From Henricia sp. BOLD:AAB3569 (Eukaryota; Echinodermata; Asteroidea; Spinulosida; Echinasteridae), in NCBI GenBank assembly GCA_037783545.1, contig JBBELK010000107.1:124001-188000 (forward strand): 64,000 bases of DNA, given 5' to 3'. Below the pieces are notes generated by a model. The model saw only the letters and a list, made by a program, of their open reading frames with translations, was not told the origin of the DNA and searched no databases. The position numbers and the translations under genes are program-made. Shown here piece after piece: positions 1-10,158 of this stretch. Position 1 is the stretch's first letter. Each line of letters opens with the position of its first letter.

Positions 1-108
1 TTCTTTTACTCGCACAACCAAAAACCGGGGAAACTCTCCCACACCACCAATGTAATGTACAATAAACCCAGCAAAAAACGGTACAAATTGGATACAAATA
101 AATTTTGG

Positions 109-129
109 AATAAAATAATATATTTTATT
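109..129. repeat. AT-rich inverted repeat in the satellite A unit
   Basis: Perfect 8-bp arms (aataaaat and attttatt) flank the 5-nt centre aatat. All bases are A or T. It recurs in every copy, including the two truncated ones. It could extrude as a cruciform or simply be an easily unwound element. The polyadenylation-like and TATA-like strings here are too common in AT-rich DNA to call a signal. Confidence 0.7.
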
Positions 130-183
130 TCAAACAATCAAAACAAGTCAACCGGAACGCATGTGTCTCTGAATGGGAGAACG

Positions 184-200
184 CCACCACCCCCCTCTTT
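184..200. repeat. C-rich polypyrimidine tract next to the recurrent breakpoint
   Basis: A run of pyrimidines with six consecutive C (seven in copies 6 and 7) followed by tcttt. The unit breaks 2-4 bp downstream of it in both truncated copies (7592 and 9663). Length change by one C between subfamilies shows slippage here. Confidence 0.7.
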
Positions 201-588
201 ACTTGATCTGATTTACTCCGTGTTCCTTTAGGGAATATCGTGAGTCGGTGGTAACCGAAACGTTACCCGAGTATTCCGGGTGCTTAGCACGAGAAATACC
301 GAATCTTCAGGTTGCATCGTTCTCAGATCCGAGATACCCACGGGTTCTCACCACTGACTTGACCATTCAGTATCCACCCCACCGGAGTAAACAACTCCCT
401 AACCTCAAAATTAATTTGGAAAATCCATATCCACCAAATACAATAACGGAAACCTCCATTTTAATCTTGGTGGAACACGCCACTGATCCTGTAAACGCTA
501 TGCACGGGAAGAAAAATACAAATTCGTTATCAAAAATAATCCCAAACATATACAATTAATCGGGATAGCCCAAATAAATAAAAAATCT

Positions 589-643
589 GGTAATTTACCA
601 AAAACCCACCCTCGAGGGTAACCATTTAAAATTACCAAAATAA
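589..643. repeat. Palindrome cluster in the satellite A unit
   Basis: A near-palindrome ggtaatttacc (589-599) is followed by the perfect 12-bp palindrome accctcgagggt (608-619), which contains an XhoI site, and then by ggtaaccatttaaaattacc, whose ends again pair as GGTAA with TTACC. The same cluster is present in all full copies. Confidence 0.65.
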
Positions 644-833
644 ACACTATACCTCAAAAATCGCTATCCCACCAAACGGATTTTTAAATTTAACGTGTAC
701 GAATGACACAAAATCCCAAAAATATAAACTGTGGAAATAAAACATAAACAAAATAACACAACACATCGGAAAAACTCCAACTATAAAGGACCACAACACA
801 CTGCATTTTACTCGATTGTAACTGCAAATACTC

Positions 834-849
834 GAAAAAGGTCTTTTTC
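834..849. repeat. Small perfect hairpin in the satellite A unit
   Basis: Arms gaaaaa and tttttc flank the 4-nt loop ggtc. It is conserved in the edge copy 6 as well. A run of five T follows the stem on the + strand, but with this base composition I do not call a terminator. Confidence 0.5.
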
Positions 850-1341
850 CACAACAAAGAAACACAACCCGATGAAAAATTTCCACCTTTGGATCAGGAT
901 TTTCCTCGCCGCTGAACACGAACGCTCATTGGACAACGGAACCAACCCATGGGAGGTCACGCAGAGCAGGATGCATCCACAACGCATAAAAAAGCCCAAC
1001 CAGGCCAATTAACTGCAACAATGACGTGGTCAAAACGCACGGGGCGTATCAAGCCAGCAAAGTGTCTGAACTTAACTGTATACACAACAGACACATCACC
1101 AACTTGATATGACAGCCCTTATACCAACTAAAAGCAGAAAACGTGCAAAAGAAGCGAAAAAAATAGATCTCTAAATTTAAAACATGAAACAAACACCTTG
1201 ACCAAAACTATACCCAATATATGTCAAGGCTAAACAAAACTCAAATAAACTAAGAGAGCACTAAACTTCGAAAAAAAGCAATGGATGCGAACGCAAATTG
1301 AAAAACCCCAACGAGAAACAACCTGTGAACAACTACCAACC

Positions 1342-1389
1342 TACCCAAAGCAAATCTTTCAGAAACTGAAAAATATACCGCTTTGGGTA
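1342..1389. repeat. Nested stem-loop in the satellite A unit
   Basis: The outer arms tacccaaagc (1342-1351) and gctttgggta (1380-1389) are a perfect 10-bp inverted repeat. Inside them a second perfect hairpin, tttcag (1357-1362) and ctgaaa (1366-1371) with loop aaa, is nested. In the diverged copy 6 the inner hairpin is intact and the outer stem has one mismatch. This is the strongest secondary structure I can see in the unit. Its role is unknown. Confidence 0.7.
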
Positions 1390-1434
1390 AACTACTAAGT
1401 TTTTGTTCCGACAATTGCTAAAACATTGGGAAAA

Positions 1435-1449
1435 TCTACGAGCGGTAGA
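1435..1449. repeat. Small hairpin in the satellite A unit
   Basis: Five-base-pair arms tctac and gtaga surround the loop gagcg, 45 bp downstream of the nested stem-loop. It may be coincidental given its short arms. Confidence 0.4.
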
Positions 1450-1745
1450 CAATTTTAAAACACCCAAAAATTAGAGTGGCCAATATGTTAAACACGCAAA
1501 AATCCTTTCTAACACCAAACGGCGACAAAAAGAAAGCATGCCGGCACACGCCTAAATAGGCCTAAGCCAACGGATATCAAAATAATGAAAGGACATTTCA
1601 AAATAACAAAACGCCACTCAGTGTTAATACCCAAACAATACCAGCAACAAACCAGAACTATAAAAAGAGCAGTCACTGAACACTAAACAATCCTGCTCTA
1701 ACTAAACAAAAAAGCTGTTTCTATCGCTCTCAAGATTTACCCAAA

Positions 1746-1811
1746 TGCGAGGTAATCCGATTCATTTTGAATCCACCCGCAACTGATGAAGGGCAGACGG
1801 AAGCCCAGAAA
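1746..1811 (+). other. Hammerhead-ribozyme-like core (incomplete)
   Basis: Reading the + strand: a long hairpin (gcg-a-ggt 1747-1753 pairing with acccgc 1775-1780, capped by gattca/tgaatc), two bases later ctgatga (1783-1789), then gggc...gccc (1791-1794 with 1803-1806), then gaaa at 1808-1811. The order ctgatga, stem II, gaaa is the hammerhead core order, and hammerheads are known inside some animal satellites. However, the expected U before the cleavage site and a convincing stem III are missing, and the base pair next to ctgatga is A opposite A. I regard it as a candidate remnant or a coincidence, not an active ribozyme. Confidence 0.2.
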
Positions 1812-1847
1812 GCTAGCTCTTGCTAAACCTAAAAGAACTGAAAAACG

Positions 1848-3694
1848 TTCTTTTACTCGCACAACCAAAAACCGGGGAAACTCTCCCACACCACCAATGT
1901 AATGTACAATAAACCCAGCAAAAAACGGTACAAATTGGATACAAATAAATTTTGGAATAAAATAATATATTTTATTTCAAACAATCAAAACAAGTCAACC
2001 GGAACGCATGTGTCTCTGAATGGGAGAACGCCACCACCCCCCTCTTTACTTGATCTGATTTACTCCGTGTTCCTTTAGGGAATATCGTGAGTCGGTGGTA
2101 ACCGAAACGTTACCCGAGTATTCCGGGTGCTTAGCACGAGAAATACCGAATCTTCAGGTTGCATCGTTCTCAGATCCGAGATACCCACGGGTTCTCACCA
2201 CTGACTTGACCATTCAGTATCCACCCCACCGGAGTAAACAACTCCCTAACCTCAAAATTAATTTGGAAAATCCATATCCACCAAATACAATAACGGAAAC
2301 CTCCATTTTAATCTTGGTGGAACACGCCACTGATCCTGTAAACGCTATGCACGGGAAGAAAAATACAAATTCGTTATCAAAAATAATCCCAAACATATAC
2401 AATTAATCGGGATAGCCCAAATAAATAAAAAATCTGGTAATTTACCAAAAACCCACCCTCGAGGGTAACCATTTAAAATTACCAAAATAAACACTATACC
2501 TCAAAAATCGCTATCCCACCAAACGGATTTTTAAATTTAACGTGTACGAATGACACAAAATCCCAAAAATATAAACTGTGGAAATAAAACATAAACAAAA
2601 TAACACAACACATCGGAAAAACTCCAACTATAAAGGACCACAACACACTGCATTTTACTCGATTGTAACTGCAAATACTCGAAAAAGGTCTTTTTCCACA
2701 ACAAAGAAACACAACCCGATGAAAAATTTCCACCTTTGGATCAGGATTTTCCTCGCCGCTGAACACGAACGCTCATTGGACAACGGAACCAACCCATGGG
2801 AGGTCACGCAGAGCAGGATGCATCCACAACGCATAAAAAAGCCCAACCAGGCCAATTAACTGCAACAATGACGTGGTCAAAACGCACGGGGCGTATCAAG
2901 CCAGCAAAGTGTCTGAACTTAACTGTATACACAACAGACACATCACCAACTTGATATGACAGCCCTTATACCAACTAAAAGCAGAAAACGTGCAAAAGAA
3001 GCGAAAAAAATAGATCTCTAAATTTAAAACATGAAACAAACACCTTGACCAAAACTATACCCAATATATGTCAAGGCTAAACAAAACTCAAATAAACTAA
3101 GAGAGCACTAAACTTCGAAAAAAAGCAATGGATGCGAACGCAAATTGAAAAACCCCAACGAGAAACAACCTGTGAACAACTACCAACCTACCCAAAGCAA
3201 ATCTTTCAGAAACTGAAAAATATACCGCTTTGGGTAAACTACTAAGTTTTTGTTCCGACAATTGCTAAAACATTGGGAAAATCTACGAGCGGTAGACAAT
3301 TTTAAAACACCCAAAAATTAGAGTGGCCAATATGTTAAACACGCAAAAATCCTTTCTAACACCAAACGGCGACAAAAAGAAAGCATGCCGGCACACGCCT
3401 AAATAGGCCTAAGCCAACGGATATCAAAATAATGAAAGGACATTTCAAAATAACAAAACGCCACTCAGTGTTAATACCCAAACAATACCAGCAACAAACC
3501 AGAACTATAAAAAGAGCAGTCACTGAACACTAAACAATCCTGCTCTAACTAAACAAAAAAGCTGTTTCTATCGCTCTCAAGATTTACCCAAATGCGAGGT
3601 AATCCGATTCATTTTGAATCCACCCGCAACTGATGAAGGGCAGACGGAAGCCCAGAAAGCTAGCTCTTGCTAAACCTAAAAGAACTGAAAAACG
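1848..3694. repeat. Satellite A copy 2 (full unit)
   Basis: I found no difference from copy 1 by eye. Near-complete identity over 1.8 kb points to very recent amplification or homogenisation, or to assembly duplication of one read-supported unit. Confidence 0.95.
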
Positions 3695-5541
3695 TTCTTT
3701 TACTCGCACAACCAAAAACCGGGGAAACTCTCCCACACCACCAATGTAATGTACAATAAACCCAGCAAAAAACGGTACAAATTGGATACAAATAAATTTT
3801 GGAATAAAATAATATATTTTATTTCAAACAATCAAAACAAGTCAACCGGAACGCATGTGTCTCTGAATGGGAGAACGCCACCACCCCCCTCTTTACTTGA
3901 TCTGATTTACTCCGTGTTCCTTTAGGGAATATCGTGAGTCGGTGGTAACCGAAACGTTACCCGAGTATTCCGGGTGCTTAGCACGAGAAATACCGAATCT
4001 TCAGGTTGCATCGTTCTCAGATCCGAGATACCCACGGGTTCTCACCACTGACTTGACCATTCAGTATCCACCCCACCGGAGTAAACAACTCCCTAACCTC
4101 AAAATTAATTTGGAAAATCCATATCCACCAAATACAATAACGGAAACCTCCATTTTAATCTTGGTGGAACACGCCACTGATCCTGTAAACGCTATGCACG
4201 GGAAGAAAAATACAAATTCGTTATCAAAAATAATCCCAAACATATACAATTAATCGGGATAGCCCAAATAAATAAAAAATCTGGTAATTTACCAAAAACC
4301 CACCCTCGAGGGTAACCATTTAAAATTACCAAAATAAACACTATACCTCAAAAATCGCTATCCCACCAAACGGATTTTTAAATTTAACGTGTACGAATGA
4401 CACAAAATCCCAAAAATATAAACTGTGGAAATAAAACATAAACAAAATAACACAACACATCGGAAAAACTCCAACTATAAAGGACCACAACACACTGCAT
4501 TTTACTCGATTGTAACTGCAAATACTCGAAAAAGGTCTTTTTCCACAACAAAGAAACACAACCCGATGAAAAATTTCCACCTTTGGATCAGGATTTTCCT
4601 CGCCGCTGAACACGAACGCTCATTGGACAACGGAACCAACCCATGGGAGGTCACGCAGAGCAGGATGCATCCACAACGCATAAAAAAGCCCAACCAGGCC
4701 AATTAACTGCAACAATGACGTGGTCAAAACGCACGGGGCGTATCAAGCCAGCAAAGTGTCTGAACTTAACTGTATACACAACAGACACATCACCAACTTG
4801 ATATGACAGCCCTTATACCAACTAAAAGCAGAAAACGTGCAAAAGAAGCGAAAAAAATAGATCTCTAAATTTAAAACATGAAACAAACACCTTGACCAAA
4901 ACTATACCCAATATATGTCAAGGCTAAACAAAACTCAAATAAACTAAGAGAGCACTAAACTTCGAAAAAAAGCAATGGATGCGAACGCAAATTGAAAAAC
5001 CCCAACGAGAAACAACCTGTGAACAACTACCAACCTACCCAAAGCAAATCTTTCAGAAACTGAAAAATATACCGCTTTGGGTAAACTACTAAGTTTTTGT
5101 TCCGACAATTGCTAAAACATTGGGAAAATCTACGAGCGGTAGACAATTTTAAAACACCCAAAAATTAGAGTGGCCAATATGTTAAACACGCAAAAATCCT
5201 TTCTAACACCAAACGGCGACAAAAAGAAAGCATGCCGGCACACGCCTAAATAGGCCTAAGCCAACGGATATCAAAATAATGAAAGGACATTTCAAAATAA
5301 CAAAACGCCACTCAGTGTTAATACCCAAACAATACCAGCAACAAACCAGAACTATAAAAAGAGCAGTCACTGAACACTAAACAATCCTGCTCTAACTAAA
5401 CAAAAAAGCTGTTTCTATCGCTCTCAAGATTTACCCAAATGCGAGGTAATCCGATTCATTTTGAATCCACCCGCAACTGATGAAGGGCAGACGGAAGCCC
5501 AGAAAGCTAGCTCTTGCTAAACCTAAAAGAACTGAAAAACG
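3695..5541. repeat. Satellite A copy 3 (full unit)
   Basis: Same length as copies 1 and 2, with no difference found by eye. Confidence 0.95.
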
Positions 5542-7388
5542 TTCTTTTACTCGCACAACCAAAAACCGGGGAAACTCTCCCACACCACCAATGTAATGTA
5601 CAATAAACCCAGCAAAAAACGGTACAAATTGGATACAAATAAATTTTGGAATAAAATAATATATTTTATTTCAAACAATCAAAACAAGTCAACCGGAACG
5701 CATGTGTCTCTGAATGGGAGAACGCCACCACCCCCCTCTTTACTTGATCTGATTTACTCCGTGTTCCTTTAGGGAATATCGTGAGTCGGTGGTAACCGAA
5801 ACGTTACCCGAGTATTCCGGGTGCTTAGCACGAGAAATACCGAATCTTCAGGTTGCATCGTTCTCAGATCCGAGATACCCACGGGTTCTCACCACTGACT
5901 TGACCATTCAGTATCCACCCCACCGGAGTAAACAACTCCCTAACCTCAAAATTAATTTGGAAAATCCATATCCACCAAATACAATAACGGAAACCTCCAT
6001 TTTAATCTTGGTGGAACACGCCACTGATCCTGTAAACGCTATGCACGGGAAGAAAAATACAAATTCGTTATCAAAAATAATCCCAAACATATACAATTAA
6101 TCGGGATAGCCCAAATAAATAAAAAATCTGGTAATTTACCAAAAACCCACCCTCGAGGGTAACCATTTAAAATTACCAAAATAAACACTATACCTCAAAA
6201 ATCGCTATCCCACCAAACGGATTTTTAAATTTAACGTGTACGAATGACACAAAATCCCAAAAATATAAACTGTGGAAATAAAACATAAACAAAATAACAC
6301 AACACATCGGAAAAACTCCAACTATAAAGGACCACAACACACTGCATTTTACTCGATTGTAACTGCAAATACTCGAAAAAGGTCTTTTTCCACAACAAAG
6401 AAACACAACCCGATGAAAAATTTCCACCTTTGGATCAGGATTTTCCTCGCCGCTGAACACGAACGCTCATTGGACAACGGAACCAACCCATGGGAGGTCA
6501 CGCAGAGCAGGATGCATCCACAACGCATAAAAAAGCCCAACCAGGCCAATTAACTGCAACAATGACGTGGTCAAAACGCACGGGGCGTATCAAGCCAGCA
6601 AAGTGTCTGAACTTAACTGTATACACAACAGACACATCACCAACTTGATATGACAGCCCTTATACCAACTAAAAGCAGAAAACGTGCAAAAGAAGCGAAA
6701 AAAATAGATCTCTAAATTTAAAACATGAAACAAACACCTTGACCAAAACTATACCCAATATATGTCAAGGCTAAACAAAACTCAAATAAACTAAGAGAGC
6801 ACTAAACTTCGAAAAAAAGCAATGGATGCCAACGCAAATTGAAAAACCCCAACGAGAAACAACCTGTGAACAACTACCAACCTACCCAAAGCAAATCTTT
6901 CAGAAACTGAAAAATATACCGCTTTGGGTAAACTACTAAGTTTATGTTCCGACAATTGCTAAAACATTGGGAAAATCTACGAGCGGTAGACAATTTTAAA
7001 ACACCCAAAAATTAGAGTGGCCAATATGTTAAACACGCAAAAATCCTTTCTAACACCAAACGGCGACAAAAAGAAAGCATGCCGGCACACGCCTAAATAG
7101 GCCTAAGCCAACGGATATCAAAATAATGAAAGGACATTTCAAAATAACAAAACGCCACTCAGTGTTAATACCCAAACAATACCAGCAACAAACCAGAACT
7201 ATAAAAAGAGCAGTCACTGAACACTAAACAATCCTGCTCTAACTAAACAAAAAAGCTGTTTCTATCGCTCTCAAGATTTACCCAAATGCGAGGTAATCCG
7301 ATTCATTTTGAATCCACCCGCAACTGATGAAGGGCAGACGGAAGCCCAGAAAGCTAGCTCTTGCTAAACCTAAAAGAACTGAAAAACG
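5542..7388. repeat. Satellite A copy 4 (full unit, two substitutions)
   Basis: Same length as copies 1-3. I see two base changes: G to C near 6830 (gatgcg becomes gatgcc) and T to A near 6944 in the run after aag. It is the first copy toward the array edge to show any difference. Confidence 0.93.
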
Positions 7389-7592
7389 TTCTTTTACTCG
7401 CACAACCAAAAACCGGGGAAACTCTCCCACACCACCAATGTAATGTACAATAAACCCAGCAAAAAACGGTACAAATTGGATACAAATAAATTTTGGAATA
7501 AAATAATATATTTTATTTCAAACAATCAAAACAAGTCAACCGGAACGCATGTGTCTCTGAATGGGAGAACGCCACCACCCCCCTCTTTACTT
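7389..7592. repeat. Satellite A copy 5, truncated after unit position 204
   Basis: The first 204 bp of the unit are present, including the C-rich tract, and the rest is missing. It has the main-array variants (six A before cgg, six C in the C tract), so it belongs to the homogeneous family of copies 1-4. At 7593 the sequence jumps to a position about 28 bp before the end of the next unit. The net effect is a 232-bp step between unit starts at 7389 and 7621. Confidence 0.92.
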
Positions 7593-9461
7593 TAGCTAAA
7601 CCTAAAAGAACTGAAAAACGTTCTTTTACTCGCACAACCAAAAACCGGGGAAACTCTCCCACACCACCAATGTAATGTACAATAAACCCAGCAAAAACGG
7701 TACAAATTGGATACAAATAAATTTTGGAATAAAATAATATATTTTATTTCAAACAATCAAAACAAGTCAACCGGAACGCATGTGTCTCTGAATGGGAGAA
7801 CGCCACCACCCCCCCTCTTTACTTGATCTGATTTACTCCGTGTTCCTTTAGGGAATATCGTGAGTCGGTGGTAACCGAAACGTTACCCGAGTATTCCGGG
7901 TGCTTAGCACGAGAAATACCGAATCTTCAGGTTGCATCGTTCTCAGATCCGAGATACCCACGGGTTCTCACCACTGACTTGACCATTCAGTATCCACCCC
8001 ACCGGAGTAAACAACTCCCTAACCTCAAAATTAATTTGGAAAATCCATCTCCACCAAATACAATAACGGAAACCTCCATTTAATCTTGGTGGAACACGCC
8101 ACTGATCCTGTAAACGCTATGCACGGGAAGCAAAATACAAATTCGTTATCAAAAATAATCCCAAACATATACAATTAATCGGGATAGCCCAAATAAATAA
8201 AAAATCTGGTAATTTACCAAAAACCCACCCTCGAGGGTAACCATTTAAATTACCAAAATAAACACTATACCTCAAAAATCGCTATCCCACCCAACGGATT
8301 TTTAAATTTAACGTGTACGAATGACACAAAATCCCAAAAATATAAACTGTGGAAATAAAACATAAACAAAATAACACAACACATCGGTAAAACTCCAACT
8401 ATAAAGGACCACAACACACTGCATTTTACTCGATTGTAACTGCAAATACTCGAAAAAGGTCTTTTTCCACAACAAAGAAACACAACCCGATGAAAAATTT
8501 CCACCTTTGGATCAGGATTTTCCTCGCCGCTGAACACGAACGCTCATTGGACAACGGAACCAACCCATGGGAGGTCACGCAGAGCAGGATGCATCCACAA
8601 CGCATAAAAAAGCCCAACCAGGCCATTTAACTGCAACAATGACGTGGTCAAAACGCACGGGGTGTATCAAGCCAGCAAAGTGTCTGAACTTAACTGTATA
8701 CACAACAGACACATCACCAACTTGATACGACAGCCCTTATACCAACTAAAAGCAGAAAACGCGCAAAAGAAGCGCAAAAAATAGATCTCTAAATTTAAAA
8801 CATGAAACAAACACCTTGACCAAAACTGTACCCAATATATGTCAAGGCTAAACAAAACTCAAATAAACTAAGAGAGCATTAAACTTCGACAAAAAAGCAA
8901 TGGATGCGAACGCAAACTGAAAAACCCCAACGAGAAACAACCTGTGAACAACTACCAACCTACCCAAAGCAAATATTTCAGAAACTGAAAAATATACCGC
9001 TTTGGTTAAACTACTAAGTTTTTGTTCAGACAATTGCTAAAACATTGGGAAAATCTACGAGCGGTAGACAACTTTAAAAACACCCAAAAATGAGAGTGGC
9101 CAATATGTTAAACACGCAAAAATCCTTTCTAACACCAAACGGCGTCAAAAAGAAAGCATGCCTGCACACGCCTAAATATGCCAACGGATATCAAAATAAT
9201 GAAAGGACACTTCAAAATAACAAAACGCCACTCAGTGTTAATACCCAAACAATACCAGTAACAAACCAGAACTATAAAAAGAGCAGTCACTGAACACTAA
9301 ACAATCCTGCTCTAACTAAACAAAAAAGCTGGTTCTATCGCTCTCAAGATTTACCCAAATGCGAGGTAATCCGATTCATTTTGAATCCACCCGCAACTGA
9401 TGAAGGGCATACGGAAGCCCAGAAAGCTAGCTCTTGCTAAACCTAAAAGAACTGAAAAACG
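7593..9461. repeat. Satellite A copy 6, diverged edge copy with the 28-bp tail of a preceding unit
   Basis: From 7595 to 7620 the sequence is the tail of a unit, and from 7621 a nearly complete but diverged unit follows (1,841 bp). Differences from copies 1-4 include one A fewer near 7696, one C more in the C tract near 7811, a lost T near 8080, a lost A near 8250, a 6-bp loss near 9178 (the aggcct palindrome region) and many substitutions. This pattern of a decayed copy at the border of an otherwise homogeneous array is typical of satellite edges. Confidence 0.92.
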
Positions 9462-9663
9462 TTCTTTTACTCGCACAACCAAAAACCGGGGAAACTCTCC
9501 CACACCACCAATGTAATGTACAATAAACCCAGCAAAAACGGTACAAATTGGATACAAATAAATTTTGGAATAAAATAATATATTTTATTTCAAACAATCA
9601 AAACAAGTCAACCGGAACGCATGTGTCTCTGAATGGGAGAACGCCACCACCCCCCCTCTTTAC
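9462..9663. repeat. Satellite A copy 7, truncated after unit position 202
   Basis: It holds the first 202 positions of the unit and ends at the border with satellite B. It shares with copy 6 the five-A run before cgg and the seven-C tract, which places both in one edge subfamily distinct from copies 1-5. The truncation point lies within 2 bp of that of copy 5. Confidence 0.92.
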
Positions 9664-9672
9664 GAAAGCGGC
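9655..9672. other. Junction between satellite A and satellite B
   Basis: Satellite A copy 7 ends at 9663 (ctctttac) and satellite B begins at 9664 (gaaagcgg) with no spacer and at most one base of shared sequence. On the satellite B side the break lies in the loop of that monomer's 31-bp quasi-palindrome. On the A side it lies just after the C-rich tract. Confidence 0.9.
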
Positions 9673-10057
9673 GTCTGCTTGTGCGAAAACTGTGCCGGCA
9701 GGGAGTTTTTGCTAGATTCGACGATAACTCGATCGGTTTGAACGGGAAATTGCTGAAATTTGCAGAACACGTTTGGGATATAGAGTTGTTATAGCAGGCA
9801 AAATTTGAAGTTTGTCTGGAAATTCCTTCAGTTCCAAGATAGCGACCACTTCAGACGCAATGTTTCCCGAAAGCGGCGTCTGCTTTGTGCGAAAACTGTG
9901 CCGGCAGGGAGTTTGTGCTAGATTCGACGATAACTCGATCGGTTTGAACGGGAAATTGCTGAAATTTGCAGAACACGTTTGGGATATAGAGTTGTTATAG
10001 CAGGCGAAATTTGAAGTTTGTCTGGAAATTCCTTCAGTTCCAAAATAGCGACCACTT

Positions 10058-10088
10058 CAGACGCAATGTTTCCCGAAAGAGGCGTCTG
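10058..10088. repeat. 31-bp quasi-palindrome of the 205-bp monomer (example)
   Basis: Arms cagacgc (10058-10064) and gcgtctg (10082-10088) are exact reverse complements around a 17-nt loop. In monomer coordinates this is 48-78. It is present in every full-length monomer and removed in all 171-bp monomers. Confidence 0.85.
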
Positions 10089-10141
10089 CTTGTGCGAAAA
10101 CTGTGCCGGCAGGGAGTTTTTGCTAGATTCGACGATAACTC

Positions 10142-10158
10142 GGTCGGTTTAAACGGGA
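10142..10158 (+). promoter_or_regulatory. CENP-B-box-like motif in the 205-bp monomer (first example)
   Basis: The 17 bases ggtcggtttaaacggga align with the CENP-B box core nTTCGnnnnAnnCGGGn. Eight of nine core positions match; only the first T is G. The motif lies at monomer positions 132-148 and is shared by the majority monomer type, so it is repeated well over a hundred times. The minority type (cgatcggtttgaac) matches 7 of 9. The motif includes the 8-bp palindrome gtttaaac. Binding by a CENP-B-like or pogo-derived protein is inference only. Confidence 0.45.

Larger units (their letters stand above)
1..1847. repeat. Satellite A copy 1 (full 1,847-bp unit)
   Basis: This is the reference copy used for unit coordinates. 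It contains, in order, an AT-rich inverted repeat (109-129), a C-rich polypyrimidine tract (about 184-200), a perfect 12-bp palindrome (608-619), a small hairpin (834-849), a nested stem-loop (1342-1389), another small hairpin (1435-1449) and a hammerhead-like motif (1746-1811). No reading frame starting at ATG is long enough to support a protein. Confidence 0.95.
1..9663. repeat. Satellite A: tandem array of a 1,847-bp unit
   Basis: The same 1,847-bp sequence recurs head to tail at 1, 1848, 3695 and 5542, then as a 5' fragment at 7389, a diverged copy anchored at 7621 and a last 5' fragment at 9462. The window opens inside the array, so the phase used here (unit starts at the first base of the window) is arbitrary. 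The + strand is strongly A- and C-rich; for example 1201-1260 has 31 A, 13 C, 10 T and 6 G. Open frames inside the unit are at most about 100 codons, start only at GTG or TTG, and overlap on both strands, so I see no gene. I do not recognise the unit as rDNA spacer, histone cluster, snRNA repeat or a known transposon. It could be a satellite derived from a non-coding part of a retroelement, but that is a guess. Confidence 0.95.

Noticed and set aside
240-320. Possible 5S rRNA or tRNA-like segment (gtattccgggtgctta resembles the 3' end of 5S rRNA)
   Set aside because: Only about ten bases are similar. No internal control region, no B box and no cloverleaf can be found in either orientation.
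248-1012. Frames of about 60-103 codons in the satellite A unit on both strands, repeated in each copy
   Set aside because: They use GTG, TTG or similar starts, overlap one another on opposite strands, show no recognisable domain, and the 103-codon frame is broken by a one-base loss in copy 6 (near 8080).
7389-7620. A 232-bp insertion element between satellite A copies
   Set aside because: It is wholly made of satellite A sequence (unit positions 1-204 plus the last 28 bp), so it is a truncated unit, not a foreign insertion.
1-9663. rDNA intergenic spacer, histone cluster or snRNA tandem repeat as the identity of the 1,847-bp unit
   Set aside because: No rRNA, histone or U-snRNA sequence is recognisable on either strand.
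10120-10145. Pol III B-box-like string gattcgacgat in satellite B
   Set aside because: It matches only the gattcga core, lacks the downstream consensus C, and has no A box at a suitable distance.
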